Shown one piece after another: positions 22,377 to 36,215 of a DNA stretch of 64,000 bases (positions are counted from its first letter, which is position 1; each line of letters begins with the position of its first letter). The DNA comes from Diplolepis rosae (lineage: Eukaryota; Arthropoda; Insecta; Hymenoptera; Diplolepididae): assembly GCA_030998225.1 (NCBI GenBank), contig JAPYXD010000727.1:2294001-2358000 (forward strand). Reading direction: 5' to 3'. The notes beneath the pieces were generated by a model. The model saw only the letters and a list, made by a program, of their open reading frames with translations, was not told the DNA's origin and did not search any database. A program made the position numbers and the translations under genes.

Positions 22377-23829
22377 AATGAATAGTCATACGAAAAAATA
22401 CTTCAAAATATTTTATAAAACCGCATATGCAATCAAACAACATTTTTTCCAGAATTTAATATAAAGAAGTAAATATCTTGATGGTGTAAAAGAGGATTCC
22501 TTGCATCTCGAAATATCTTTTTTTATTTTCTGTATTATACATAAGCTGAACACTATAAAAACAGACTATTGACTGTTAAACGATTCCTTTCATTATTAAA
22601 GGATTTTCTATTCAAAATTGTCATGAGAGAAAACCCTTTACAAGTTAAAGTATTGTCGTTTCAAATTATGTCCTTTTACTGTTAAAGTATTTACTTTGGT
22701 CTGGAAATGAAATCCTTTGTCATACAAAGGAAATATAATTTTGAGGATAAAAGAAAACAAATTGTATATTTAACCTGATAAGAAGTGTACACAAGCCCAA
22801 CTTTGACAAATACGAATATTAAATCGATCATTTTCAATACTATAATAACGACCTGTCTTAGATTTCCGCTTAAAGATATTTTAAGGTACAAATTTGATGA
22901 AAACCATAATATCCATTGAAATTCAAGCACGCTTCACAAAATCATTTTAAAAAAAGACGACTGATAACCCTTCGATGGTTAAAAGCATTAAAAATTAATA
23001 AACTTATAATGCATAGATTGTCAGAAGCAATAAAAATGAGGTTATGCGGATAAAAATTGTTTATTTTGGTATACGTACATTCCAAAATTTTTACGTCGCA
23101 CTCTGGGATTCCTAATATTTTAAAGAAATCCATTTTCTTGAAGCATCCACGTTAATTAATCGTGATGGCAAAAGTATATATCGCGCAACACAAAAATTAC
23201 TCGGGCATATTGCACTGTTAAGCATTAGACGATGTACACTCACTGATGCGCAGGCGCACTTCGCCCGCTAGCCTACAAATTCAATCCTTTAATAGTTAAC
23301 GGATTTCTTTTCAGAGTGAAAATAAATCGTTTATCGGTAAACCCATTTCGTTTTGCATTTTACAGATGAGTTTTTTAACAGTGAAACGATTCTGTTGATA
23401 TAGACAAACGAAATATGCTTAATTTCAATGGATGCATTCTGAAAGGAACATAATTTCACTGTCAATAGACTTTTTTTAGAGTGAAATGAGAGCAAATAAT
23501 CGCTGTTACATAGAGAATCTATTTTAATTATTAATTTTTCAATAATCGTAAATACTGCTATTGTAATAACTGACTTAACGTCACGCACTCAATATATGCT
23601 CTTAAAGGATATTTAATCTGTGTGTATAAAAAGAGAGGAAAATGTTTATTATTCGGACGTTAATTCTCTTACAGAAAGATGTAATCCATCCTAATGAAAA
23701 CATTGAACAAGATGTCTGTTTATCTGAAACAAATCTAGTTGAACTAGGTGTCAATATTCGTGCATAACGACTTGCCGTAACGATTGAGGAGTCTAGTTCG
23801 TTCATTCATGCAAGTCCTAAATCTATAGC
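22377..23829. other. No gene recognised
   Basis: AT-rich with many short palindromic phrases such as CCTTTAATAGTTAACGG and CTTTAACAGT-like runs; short minus-strand frames have no domains. Confidence 0.35.
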
Positions 23830-24140
23830 TTGTGCTAAGCAATATTTCAACCCCCATTGTAATACAGCTCCCGGTCCCGACAGGCGTGCATCCTTCAATG
23901 TGTAGGACTCTAGGGCTATAGGGGCTGTATAGGCAGTAGCCAGGGTAGGGCCTAGCAGCGCCGCCAGAACGCCGGAATAGGGGGTAATAGTGAGGGTGCG
24001 GGTAAGGGTGAGGGAGATTACTTCCAACGATCCAACCCCAGTGTCGTCGCGACGTGCGCGTCTCTCGGACGACTGTATGTACAAATTCACCCTCTCGTCT
24101 TTTTGCCGCGGGTTCTTCATCAAATTTTCTATTCACAAAA
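23830..24140. other. GC-rich island with overlapping open frames
   Basis: A block clearly richer in G/C, open in two minus-strand frames at once (135 and 105 codons). Neither shows a known domain. Double openness reflects base composition rather than coding. It may be a promoter or first exon. Confidence 0.3.
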
Positions 24141-24712
24141 TTGTTCTGCACTGACGTTCTTTCAATTATTCAGTTGTTAAATCGATTCTTTATTGGATGA
24201 TGAAAATCATAAAGTTTCGTTATTGAAATCAGTTAATGACACGTGGCCGGTATTTTAAACTTCCCTGACTTTTTAGACCCGTGCGTTGTTATCATACTGG
24301 AATATTTGTGTGTGGTCGCTCGTAAAGATAAAGAAGTTACGCCACTGAAACGGATATGAGCGACAGGTAAATACATAAATATTTTAAAAGGGTGCTCTAC
24401 CAATTTATAGATTATATTTTTTTTTCAAAATGTACATACCTTTTGGCACATGCCGGTTTTGTTTATGAACAGTATTCTTTCTTCAGATAGCATTTTTTAC
24501 AGAAAATTTAAATATTTTTTGCATTTATTGTATTTACTGTAAAGAAGACTTTCTAGAAAAAATGGGTAATGATAAAACCGACTCAATTATATTAAAATGG
24601 GAAATAAATTAGGTTTTGGTAATTATTATCCTTTATAATTGGAATATTTTCTAAAATTAATCAGATTTCTGCAAAGAATATTGTTTCAGAAGATTTTTTA
24701 TTTTTCATACTT

Positions 24713-25042
24713 CACTGTTAGAAATGTTCGGAAATTTACAAAAATTTTATGTCACGAAGATAACGTAAAATTTGACGATATTTTTGAGTAAAAGTATTTT
24801 AAAAATTGCGAAATATGTACTGAATTTTTTGAAATTTTTGTTAATATTATGAAACAGAATTTTTATAAAATTTATCATAAAATTCAGAATTTCCAGATCA
24901 GAAATATCATAAGAAATTTTTTCTTAAATTTACTAAAAAGTAACTGAATTTTCTGAAATTCTATCTTAATTTTACGAAACTGTAGCTGAATAAAACTTCA
25001 GTCACGTGTTTCGGGAAATTACGATAGAAATTTCTAACAGTG
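24713..25042. mobile_element. CACTGTTAGAAAT-end MITE, copy 1
   Basis: CACTGTTAGAAAT at the left and AAATTTCTAACAGTG at the right. The internal phrase CAGTCACGTGTTTCGGGAAATT recurs (inverted) at 39577-39610 and as a fragment at 11875-11915. AT-rich, no coding capacity. Confidence 0.65.
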
Positions 25043-26689
25043 TAGCCTTAAAAAAATGAAAACACTTACAGGAAAAAACAGTTGATTTTTTTACCCCTAA
25101 ATTCAATTTGATAGTCAGTTGCACTTTAGTTGAATTCAACGAATATAGATTTCAAATCCCAATTAAATTTCCAATCCTAAATTGGTCTTTAATTACATGG
25201 AAATCTGGTAATTGAATTTATTGATTTATATACCTCAGCAATTAACACGAGATAAATTATTTATTGATACTTACTCTACGAAAAATTTAATTATGTTTCA
25301 TTATGAATAGTAGACACATGATTTTCTTCATAGAATAAAACTAAAAGATGAGAGATAAAAAATGTTTGTTTTGTATTGAATAATAACATTTGAATTATTT
25401 TCATAAGATCTTTATTTCTCTAAACAATAAAAAATTATTTTTCAGTAAAAATTTCTTTAGTATCAAATAATTATTATCTACGTAATTTCAGACAAATACT
25501 CCGCCTTTGTTTGCTCTTTTCAAGGCATGAAACTATGATGAACCAATCAGAAGATCTTAGAGTGCTGCCTTTTTTACAACTTTCTTAAGTGTTTGAAATT
25601 TAATTAAATTTAGCGTTGTAGTAGTTCTATGCTAAAGTACCTTCAATCCTCGCTTCGCACTTCGATTTTTAGCCTTACACAAAATTTCTAATAAAACATT
25701 TATTACTGAAATTTTGTGCTTCAACTTTTATTAATGTTACTCTTGTTTGAATAACCATAATTCGCATAATAGCAAGTAATTTTCTAATACATATAGAAAT
25801 ATGAAATAAATATTTTGATTGAAATACACCTATGCTTATTTCATAATTCTGAAAGAAGGTGTATAAATGAATATGTATGTAAAATTTAGTCATATAGTTA
25901 GGAATGCTTAATAAAGGCTTTGTGTAGAAAATACTAAATCATATAATTACTACTTAAATAAAAAATGGTCTACTCAATTTTATAAGCAGTTCCGTGTTTT
26001 GGTATTTAATAAATTGTTAACACTCACATAAAATTGATTAATAGATTATATATAAATAAAATGCAAAATGTTCAGTCATAAAATAAAAATTGCAGTGAAT
26101 TAAATCCCAGGCTTTTCATGGAAAGGAATTCCATTCATATAAAAGAACCTTAATTCGCCCACAAGATTGCAACTTCTATTCCTTATGCGACGTCGACTTT
26201 CAGTACTTTACATTTTGTGCTGAATGAGAACATGTTGCTAGATTTTCCGATGAAGATCTTGTTAGGTGGGCAAATATGATCTCCTGAGTCGTAATCTTAC
26301 TAGGATCTTGTAAATCCCCATATAAAACCTTAGTATTTCCATGCACTCACACTCAAGTTGTGAAAATGAAATGGCTTTAAAATCTGAAAAAGATTAATGC
26401 TAAAATTAGATTACATATTAATATTGAAATAACCACTTTACATTTGATGCAGCTGCGAGACATTAACTTCTTAATTCCATTTTAATTATAATTACAATAA
26501 TTTAAGGGAAACAGCATCTAAATATCTTGTTTATTTAATTTTTTAACATTGAGCTTAGAACTATATAACAAAAGCTTAAAAATTCTGCAGATTCTAAATT
26601 TAAATTGAAACAAAGAAGGTAAAAGTGGGACATTTTGAGGAACTTTTCCTTATAAGTATAGGCTTGAACAGTACACCTACAATTGTTAG
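25043..26689. other. No feature recognised
   Basis: AT-rich; the 72-codon minus frame at 25675-25893 has no domain. Confidence 0.4.
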
Positions 26690-26972
26690 AAATTTCTGTA
26701 TTAAACTTCCATTACACGTAATGGATGTATTTTTCAGTAACGTATATTAAATTTAAAATACTTTCATCTTAAAAAATACAAACTTTTATTTAAATTTTAA
26801 TACACATGTGTATATATTTTAATAATTTTTGTTAATTTTAATATATTTTTATTGAAAAGTTATTAAATTTAATATGAATGTATATTAATTTTTCATAATA
26901 TACAAATCTATTAATTTTAATTTACTACTTGTGTATTAAAGTCTATTAAAATTAATAAGATTTTTAACAGTG
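26690..26972. mobile_element. TTAATAGACTT-type MITE, copy 1
   Basis: The ends are CAATTGTTAGAAATTTCTG and its partner ending TTTTTAACAGTG, with TA at both borders. It is the inverted counterpart of 59464-59750; a third copy lies at 41312. It contains a CATTACACGTAATGG palindrome. Its right TA directly abuts the long-TIR element. Confidence 0.7.
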
Positions 26973-28741
26973 TATATGGGCTATTCCATATCAGATTTAC
27001 AATCAAAATTTTGATTAACCTGAAATATTTTTTCCTCGTTCTAGAAAGGAAAAAAAATGAAACCTATTTTTTTTTTCAATATGATATGTAAATTTTTCAA
27101 GTTATTGATTTTTTTATTTTCAAAGTGCAAAAAATGTTTTTTTCAATACTGCTTCTAATATTCAACGAAGAGTATAAAATACATAAATAAAATATGCCAT
27201 GGGATCTACTATTAAGTCCACGCTTTGATCAAAACTCAGAAACGGTATTTAGTACTTTCTATGCAACAATTAAGTAAACAAATGGAATTATCTCAAAAGG
27301 GACATGTCTGAATTGAATCATTTTTTGTGTAATTTGTTCGTTAAGTACACAGAACTTTGTGTCAAAATTTGGTAGTGGACCGTTTGATACTTTTCGAGAA
27401 AAAAAATTTTTTGTGTGACCGCGCGCTTGGAGCGCGCAACGCGAAGTATAGAGTCGAGCGCGCTCAAACATTTGTAAGTGAGTCTACCATATTCCGATGA
27501 GGATTTTATGCAGTTCCCACAAATAAAAGTCGGTAAATAATAAAAAGTCTTTTGAGAAAGAAACACTGTTTAAATCGAAAGCAGTCATGTAATTTATTAA
27601 CAATGCACTTTTACGTTCAATACTTTCAAATAAATGAAAATTCAATTTTTGTCAGTTTGTAATGTTTGTAATGGTGTCGTTATTTGATCATACACAGACC
27701 TTTGAAGACTAGCTTTTCGTGCTTGTCTTTCAGGAGTTTGAAGTCATCTTTGGGCCTTTTTTTAATGTACTTTGCAACATTTTAGCGAAAAACCAAGATT
27801 GACGTTATTATGTGCTTGATTTATATTTTTAAAAGACGTTTTCAAAATAAAATTCGGACCACCTCTGCGGCAAGCAGACATTTTACAATTAACGGATTAA
27901 ATAAATTAAAGTGTCAATAGCGCAAAAGCGTATTATCTCAAAGTGTCCGTTTTTTATGCATTTGAAGAGCATGAAGTCTGCTACCTTTACACCAAACCTC
28001 AACCTAAAAAGTTAAAAATTAACTGAGATATTAATTTGTTTAACAGAAGCTAAATTTACTGTTTTTTCCGAATTTTCTCCGCTTCTAATTATCCAATCAT
28101 GTTTGATCATGTTGATAAAAAATTTATAAATCATATTTCATTGTCCAAAACATGACACAATTACTCTATGACCAACCTTTCTTCTGATGGCGCAGTCCGT
28201 TTTCTGAAATAAATAATGTCATAAATCATTCATAATAAATGCCCTGTTGCTTGTACTATCGACTCTATACTTCGCGTTGCGCGCTCCAAGTGCACGGTCA
28301 CACAAAAAAAAATTTTTCTCGAGAAGTATCAAACGGTCCACTACCAAATTTTGACACAAAGTTCTGAGTACTTAACGAACAAATTACACAGAAAATGATT
28401 CAATTCAAACATGTCCCTTTTGAGATAATTTCATTTGTTTACTTAATTGTTGCATAGAAAGTACTAAATACCGTTTCTGAGTTTTGATCAAAGCATGGTC
28501 TTAATAGTAGATCCCATGGCATATTTTATTTATTTATTTTATACTCTTCGTTGAATATTAGAAGCAGTATTGAAAAAAACATTTTTTGCACTTTGAAAAT
28601 AAAAAAATCAATAACTTGAAAATTTTACATATCATATTGAAAAAAAATACGTGTCATTTTTTTTCCTCTCTAGAACGAGGAATAAAATTTTCAGGTTAAT
28701 CAAAATTTTGATTTTAAATCTGATATGGAATAACCCATATA
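26973..28741. mobile_element. 1.77-kb element with ~485-bp inverted termini
   Basis: The left arm 26973-27457 and right arm 28259-28741 are reverse complements with few differences. They start TATATGGGNTATTCCATATC at each outer edge and end inside at GAAGTATAGAGTCGA. The unique centre is about 800 bp. On the minus strand the centre contains ATGTCTGCTTGCCGCAGAGG with an open stretch of about 40 codons, then stops; I recognise no transposase. The frames at 27259-27566 lie within the arm. The superfamily is not assigned because the target duplication is ambiguous (TA-rich on both sides). Confidence 0.8.
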
Positions 28742-29350
28742 TAATCACATTGCATTGATGGGCGTTAGGATCACAATTTAAAAATATATGTAAAAACGAA
28801 TATTAGTTAAAATAATTAAATTTGTATGTTAGAAATATATTCTAATGAACTACGAGTACCTTCTTAACGTTCTATGATTTTATTTATAAAACATAAAAAA
28901 TTTATTTTCAGAATTTTTAACTTTTAAAGAAGAATAATCTTGATAATTTTTCTTGAAATAATTCTAGCATAAATTATGCATCTTATTTCTGACCTATAAG
29001 AAAGAAACTGTTTTTAATGTCTTATTCTATTTTATGTTGCTGAGAATAAAGTTTCTTTCCTTACAATCAGTCGCTTTATTCAAAAAGTTCTTGTGGAAAA
29101 ATTTTTAAAAAGTAAAGTTGTTTTACAAACTTTTACCAAAGGTGTAGCTTTCGCTTATTCTAAAACAGCAGGCTGAAAAGCGTTTCAGAAACAGAGATAA
29201 GAAACCTTTTTAAATTCACAATAATACGACGAGTGGAAAACATTATGAACAATTTTTATTCATTTCTTGTTGTTTTGGCATAGGGTCAGTTTCTTTTTAT
29301 TTTCTTCATTTAACAATTATTATTGCTAGATATAAAAAACGTAAAAAATA

Positions 29351-29393
29351 AGGTAAACGTTTCGGCCACATATGGGGGCCCTCTTCAGTGCCA
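29351..29393 (-). ncRNA. Hammerhead ribozyme-like motif, copy 3
   Basis: On the minus strand the core CTGAAGA (29382-29388) is followed by stem II GGCC / GGCC around CCCATATGT and GAAAC (29359-29363). Putative stem I is TGGCA with TACCT, which has a mismatch. Position 7 is A, allowed in the CUGANGA consensus. The same extra G before stem II occurs as in the other copies. The cleavage triplet would be GUU. Confidence 0.55.
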
Positions 29394-32300
29394 TCAATTA
29401 AAAGATTAATTCAAAATTTCTGTAAAAGATTAAAATATAGGAGATAATTAAAATAAGGAAAATCATAAAACTCAAAAACTTATCTCATCCTTACGAAAAG
29501 TTATGATCAGAAAACACTTACTAGTTTGATTATTGTTGGAAAAATTGCCTTCAAGTGTGCCAATAATATTTTGCAGCTTACTACCTTATCAAAATTACTG
29601 AGATGATTATTACTTTAATAATGATATCAGCGTTTTTGTCAATATTGACGTAAATGTAATTGATAATTGAATTTAATAATCTCATGAATTTTTTCCAGTT
29701 CTTTATACATAAATATAATTACAGAATTTGTGTGGTCGTAATTTAAACAAGTTAATAAATACTCTTATCTCACAGCTTTTTTTGATTATTGTAATAATTT
29801 AGTTTTTTACCTTATTTTTAGTAAAATAATTTCGAGATAAAGTTAAATAAATTGACAATTTAAAAAAAATTCTGCAAATATTTTCACCTGAAGTATTCCA
29901 AGAGGAAACGGAATTCCTGGAATTTTAAAAAGTTAGCTCTTCATTAGTAAATAACTTTAAAATTACGAGCCTCGTTCCTCTGGATATAATTAAAATGTAC
30001 TCCCTTAAACATTCCTCATAAAGCTTAAGTTAAATTTTTATTAAACATTGTATATATTTCGATCTAAACCTTCTGGTACATAGACCTCGCTAAAAGGAAT
30101 AATTTCTTCAAAATTTTATGTGCATAATGTATGACAATTTAATGACTTAATGTTGAAAAATCCAATAAAAGAAGTATGCATTTATCATGTGTATGTGCAA
30201 AAAAAAGTGTTGAATCTGAGTGGAATTCATATCTCTTTACCGCACTTAAATTCAAAATTCAAAGCTGAGCTTTACTACTGTACATTTTCAATTTATTTAT
30301 TTGTGTGCATATATGAACACAAATTTACATTTGCTATGTTGAGCGATAGATTTGAAATTGTATTGAGACTATTTTTAAGTATTATACACACATACACATA
30401 TGTGTTATACATACTAAATGGGAAATCAGCGCTGATGCAAGTTGTTATGTTGCTATAACTGTTTTATCTTTTATCGCTGCAAAGTACTACTCTTGAGTTC
30501 TTAGTTTCCGGTATTCTCATATAACTCTACCTACTTGATTCTCTTATCACCCAGACTTTTTCAAAATAACATGTATTACAACATCAGGTTCATTTTATGT
30601 ATTACTAACGTGGTTTCACTTGAGAATTGTGAAAATATTCAATTTGAATAATCTATAAGAGAACAATTTTAGAGTATCATTTTGCCTCGAAAATTTAATT
30701 CATTTATGATTCAATTTTATTTGCAATGTTTAGTTTAAATTTTTTTTTTGTGAAATAATAAACTGATTATAGTATTTATGTATTATATTTTTTAATAAAG
30801 AATAGTCAACGTAGACGTATATAGGTAGCAGTGCTTCTACTTCAATAAGTGGATGGAGGGATGAAATTTCCTTGGTGGAAACTGAAGTATCTAAAACATT
30901 GAAGGAAGGGGATAATCATTTGTCGAAAAAAATTATAAATTATGTTTTTAAATACTAATTTAATAATGGGTTTTAATGAAAATTAAAATATTTTTTGAAA
31001 TTTTAATTAAAAATAATATGGATTTATTTCATTTGTTCAACCATGATATAAAAATTGTATGACGCTTAGGAATGCATACGAAGGAGAACTACCCTCGTTT
31101 GTAGGGTTTGTCTAGACTACACGACCTCTGCTTTTGTAGACATATACATAAAATTTACTGGGATTTGAATATGTTAGTAGAAGTAGCTCAGATCACCAAC
31201 TGCCTTTATGTACTTTATATCTATATAGCCGTGTAAAATTTAGAAAAAGTAAAAAAAAATTCTTATTTATTACTATATTTAATTTTTTATTAAACAAATT
31301 GTTAGTTAATGTAACAAAAATCGATTAGAAACCATTTCAGTTATTTTGCACGACAAACGAAATGATCACTTGATTCAACTGAATTGCAATCTTATCCTAA
31401 ATCGAATTGCGTTTTTGATAACTGAAAAAATGCTTGGGATTCATCAGCCACATGAATATGGATGATGTTTTTAGGTAGCTGAACAAAATATTTTTGTTAG
31501 ATAACCAAAAATAATGCTGCAATAATAATTTATATGATTGAAATTTCCATAGATTGCTATACTGATAGAAGAAAACATGGCTTTTTAGTAAATCTCCACT
31601 ATTAATGTCAACAGTTTATGAAATCAGAATTATGTCTGTGACATCAAATTATTTTTTTCAGTCTAAAATAATTATAAAGTATCGAATAATAATATGAAAT
31701 AATAATAGAGTACAAAGATAAATTTAACGAGGATTTACTTTTGAATCTTGAAAGAATATACTTATGTTAATTATTCGTCGGTACTTAAAAAATATTTTTA
31801 TTAAAGTGAATCAAATTAATTATATGTAGATGAATAATATCTCTGAAATTGCAAGGAATTTTCAAAATACTTCAATTAAAAAAACAGAAATAATTGATTC
31901 TTTAATTTGTGTATCTCTTAATTTTTGGCGGTATTTATTTACTTCAACAAACAAAACTTCTTTTTAGTGAAAATTTTGAAAAATATTTGAAACTTATCGA
32001 TAATTATACAGTAAACTGTGAAAGCTTTTGCAAAATTTTCACTCAAATGAAGTTGTCAAACGTTCTTCATCGTCTTCTCTTGTATTTTCCAAATTTTCAG
32101 GAAAATATGTTGTAAATTTAAAAAGTTATCTTGCTTTGGTCACAAAGTTAATCAAAATAAAGTTATCAATTTGGTCACGTGTAGTTTGGTTGATCCATGG
32201 CCTTAAAGTACCTATAAAGTTAACATCTTAACGGATTTTTTCTGAAAAATATTTAAACTGTATAAATTTTTAGAATATCATTTATAGCATGTAAATCAAA

Positions 32301-34934
32301 GCAAGTGGTAATGTTTCAAAGCAATCAAGGACAAAATTATAGAGACATAAACATATATATTTCTTTGACAAGAATTAAGTGCATATACATTCAGTTCATA
32401 AATTTCATGTACAGTCATGTTGCGACTGACCACACCTCTGTTAAGTATTGATTGCATAATGACAGCTCAAACTGTACCTGAAAAGTAATATTTTCAATTC
32501 TCGTCACGATAACTTGAAATTAAAGGAAACAAAGGAGATGATAATCTTCCTGCATTAAAGCCATTAAAAAAAAATTCTAAAATTATTATCACACATGAAA
32601 TTTGTTCCTCCTTCATGTACCTCATCAAATACCTTTAAAATACAAGTTTGATAACTATGGAAACTTATACTTGGAACGAATAATAGCGCAAGAACAAGAT
32701 GAAAAGTTAAATAAGCTGCGTTAAATTAAATAACAATTTCACGTTCTGAAGGAAATTATCGAAAAGCAGAACCAATTAACCTTTCGAAAGGAGAAATATC
32801 TCAAGCTTGAATTGACGATATTCACTATTCACTTAACAACGAGCTGCATAAAGCACTTTGAGCTGAAACTCTGTTATCGCACTATAATAGGTTAATGCGT
32901 TAAGTGTTGAATATTCCAATGTACACAAAGTCTAAGCCAAATACATCTAAGCTTACTTGCACGATACAACTTTAATTACACTGTATTCTAACCCCTTTAG
33001 AATAGTCCTTTCCATAGCGAAATATCGCAGAATTATAGGTGTTTGACCTTATATATACATAGCTTGAGAATATATTACAGTTTATAGCAAGAGCAAGTGA
33101 GAGAATGAGAAACACAAAGAGCTACCTCACTCTGATATAGTACCTCACGACTTGCTTGTAAGCTTACTTGCGTGCTTTTTAATAAAGAAAAAAAAAAGAA
33201 TAAAAAATTCACTCTGTGGAGAAAAAGTCATTGATTATACATTTGATTATTTACGATACCCTCGCTTTGAAATATATGTACGCGGGATAATATAATACGT
33301 ATTTCTTAAATTGTCAACAGGGTGGCCAATTTAGTAATTTTGACAAAAATTTATTGTTTTTCGAAGGCGCATTGTGTTCTTTTTTAAGTCATTGTTTGAA
33401 GACACAACTTAGTAATTTTTCACTGTATTTGGTGTATTTTTAATGATTTTGACGTTTTTTGGTGTTTTTTGAGTTTTTCGAATCTATTGCTTTTCAACAC
33501 CAAATCAAATGGTCGTAACATTTGAAAAATAGAAATATCAATAAAATTGTACATTCGTTTACTGAAAAAAATAACAAAATGTACTGTATAAAATAGTTAA
33601 TTAAACATGAATGAAATACTTCACTGTTACATCTTATATAAATAATTTGAAATATTATGCAAACTTAATTTTATAGTAATTGTGCCTATCTTTGAAGTTA
33701 GTTTTGTATTATATGCACAATTATTGTTTTTGTTTACTGTTTTTATTTATTTTTATAAAAATATAAATGCAAATTTCGCGCCTTTTAAAATCAAGTGAAA
33801 AGTTAGTGATTATTCAATGTGCCAGTTTTAGTGTTTTTTCATGCGCTCGATTGTGATTCCTCATTTCAAGTAGTTAGCTACTCTAATTGTCAATTCTATA
33901 TTGTACTTTGATATTATAATTTTTTTTTAAATCGAAAGATATGAGTTAAAATTTTTTTTAAATATCTTTAAAATATCTTTAAATTTCTTAATCATGTAAG
34001 TTCAACTTCTGTTTTAATTTTTATGACTTTCGGTACTTAATTAGAAACTACTCCTACTGCTAAAACTACTTTGAAGTAAAGAATTCCGTGCAAGTCTTGT
34101 GTACATATACATAAGCGAACACACTTTCCAACCCCTTTTAATGAAACTCGCATAAAATCTTTAAATTTACATGAGCCTTTTTAAATGCAACTAGACATAC
34201 TTTATTTAGTGGATGAAAGGTTGAGTTTTCCTGTCGAGTAATGTGGGACACAACAAACCTTGACAGAACGATAAATTATCCTGCGAAATAAGAAACACGA
34301 TCGATTCCTCCATCCTCGCAAAACTTATAAACCCTTAACAGACTAAATTAAAAGTAAAGTAATTGCAGTGAATAATTCCAAATGCCAAAATACAAACTCT
34401 TGTTTATTAGCATTCTCTCGTCATTTAGTTAAAAATAAATTCTTTCCAATTAAAAAATAAAAATAAATTTAGAATACTTTGGAATCTTTAAAATTCGATT
34501 TTAGTTTTCTAAATTTAAAGTTTAGTCAATTTGAAAAAAAATGTTTAATCTTTAATTATTTTGTTGCTGTTGTTTAAGGTTGGGTTCTTTGTAAAGTAAT
34601 TATTTCCATGCACTGGACACATTTACATAGGAGTTATTTTTTTCCACCAACCATAGAATGTTCAGCAATGTTTTGTTAGAGAGATTTAAAAGTTAAATGA
34701 AAACACAAATTCTGCATTTTCTGTGGCCAAATAAAAATGAAAGGATATAACTATTTCTGTCCGATCGGTACTACAATAATACTGGGTCAGTAGGATTTGG
34801 CAAGCTCTTAATGCGGCTTTTAGCAACATTGACCTTAAAACCTTCTCACTGCCCGATCTTCAATATGCGAGATTAAGGGCATGTGATACTTAGGTAATTA
34901 GCAACTCTATCTGAGAAAGAAATTTCTCTATCTA
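29394..34934. other. Long AT-rich stretch without recognisable genes
   Basis: About 5.5 kb with only short, domain-free frames (for example 30150-30458 plus, 31909-32115 plus). No repeats, splice-consistent exons or RNA genes were recognised. It could be intron or intergenic sequence. Confidence 0.4.
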
Positions 34935-35178
34935 CTCTCTAAATCTGAATCAGTCAAATTTTCACTGATTAATCAGTGAAAAAATATTTTTCACTGTTAA
35001 ATCAGTTAATCTTCACTGGTTCACCAGTGAAAAAAATATTTTTCACTGTTAAATCAGTCAATTTTCACTGAAATAATCAGTAAAATTTGACTGATTTACA
35101 GTAACCTCTTTTTAGCTATTTGAATCAGTCAAATTTCACTGATAATCAGAAGATTTTGACTGATTCAAATTTAGAGAG
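34935..35178. mobile_element. CTCTCTAAA-end MITE, copy 1
   Basis: It starts CTCTCTAAATCTGAATCAGT and ends with the complement (CAAATTTAGAGAG), with TA at both borders. The interior is built of short palindromes of the CACTGATTAATCAGTG kind. Same family as 44476, 49095, 60223 and 62817. Confidence 0.75.
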
Positions 35179-35262
35179 TACATATTTACGTCTAAAATAA
35201 ACAAAATAATCATATAAATATTTTGGAAAAACTACCCCCATCATGGCAATTACATTTTACGA

Positions 35263-36215
35263 GATATCCCATTTGTGTCTTACGATATCCTGGAAATATA
35301 TCTGGGATATTCATAGGAAATTAAAAGACCATCCAAGGAGGTAAAAATTATAATATCCCGGGATATTTATGGGACAATTTTGGGTCATTCCGGAATATTC
35401 GCAGGATATACTAGGGATATCCCATTTGTGTACTACGATATTCTGGAAATATATATAAAATATTCATAGGAAATTAAAGGATTATCCAACGAGGCGAAAA
35501 TTGTGATATCCCGGGATATTTATGGGACAATTTTGGGTCATTCCGGAATATTCGCAGGATATACTAGGGATATCCCATTTGTGTACTACGATATTCTGGA
35601 AATATATATAAAATATTCATAGGAAATTAAAGGATTATCCAACGAGGCGAAAATTATGGTATCCCTGGATATTTATGGAACAATTTTGGGTCATTCCGGA
35701 ATATTCGCAGGATATACTAGGGATATCCTATTTGTGTCCTACGATATTCTAGAAATATATCTGGGATATTCATAGGAAATCAAAGGAATATCCAACGAGG
35801 TGAAAATTGTGATATCTTGGGATATTTATGGGACAATGTTGGGTCATTCCGGAATATTCTCAGGATATGCTAGGGATATTCATAGGAAATGAAAGGAATA
35901 TCGAACGAGGTGGAAATTATAATATTCCGGTATATTTATGAGAAACTTTTGGGTCATTTCGGAATATTCCTAAAAATTTTTTTCTTTGAACGTATATTAA
36001 AGAAATGTTTCTTTGATTCAAAGAAACTATTTTCTCAGTGTACGATATCCTAGAAATATATCTGGGATATTCCTAAAAAATTAAAGGAATATCCAACGAG
36101 GCGAAAATTGTGATATCCCTGGATATTTATGGGATAATTTTGGGTCATTCCGGAATATTCTCAGGATATACTAGAGATATCCTATTAATTTCCGACGGAT
36201 ATCCCTGAGATATCC
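35263..36215. repeat. Tandem repeat, 153-bp period
   Basis: The phrase GATATCC(C/T) recurs at 35263, 35416, 35569, 35722 and (as GATATT) 35875, exactly 153 bp apart. Units share GGGATATTTATGGGACAATT and TCATTCCGGAATATTC. The fifth unit is shortened, and a foreign piece of about 70 bp (35976-36043, related to 46430-46494) splits it from one more unit and a half. A local satellite, seen directly. Confidence 0.85.

Noticed and set aside
27259..27566. Overlapping minus frames of 70 and 82 codons
   Set aside because: They lie in the long inverted arm; no domain.
30150..30458. 102-codon plus frame
   Set aside because: AT-rich, no domain, no splice or promoter context; length is expected by chance in this much sequence.
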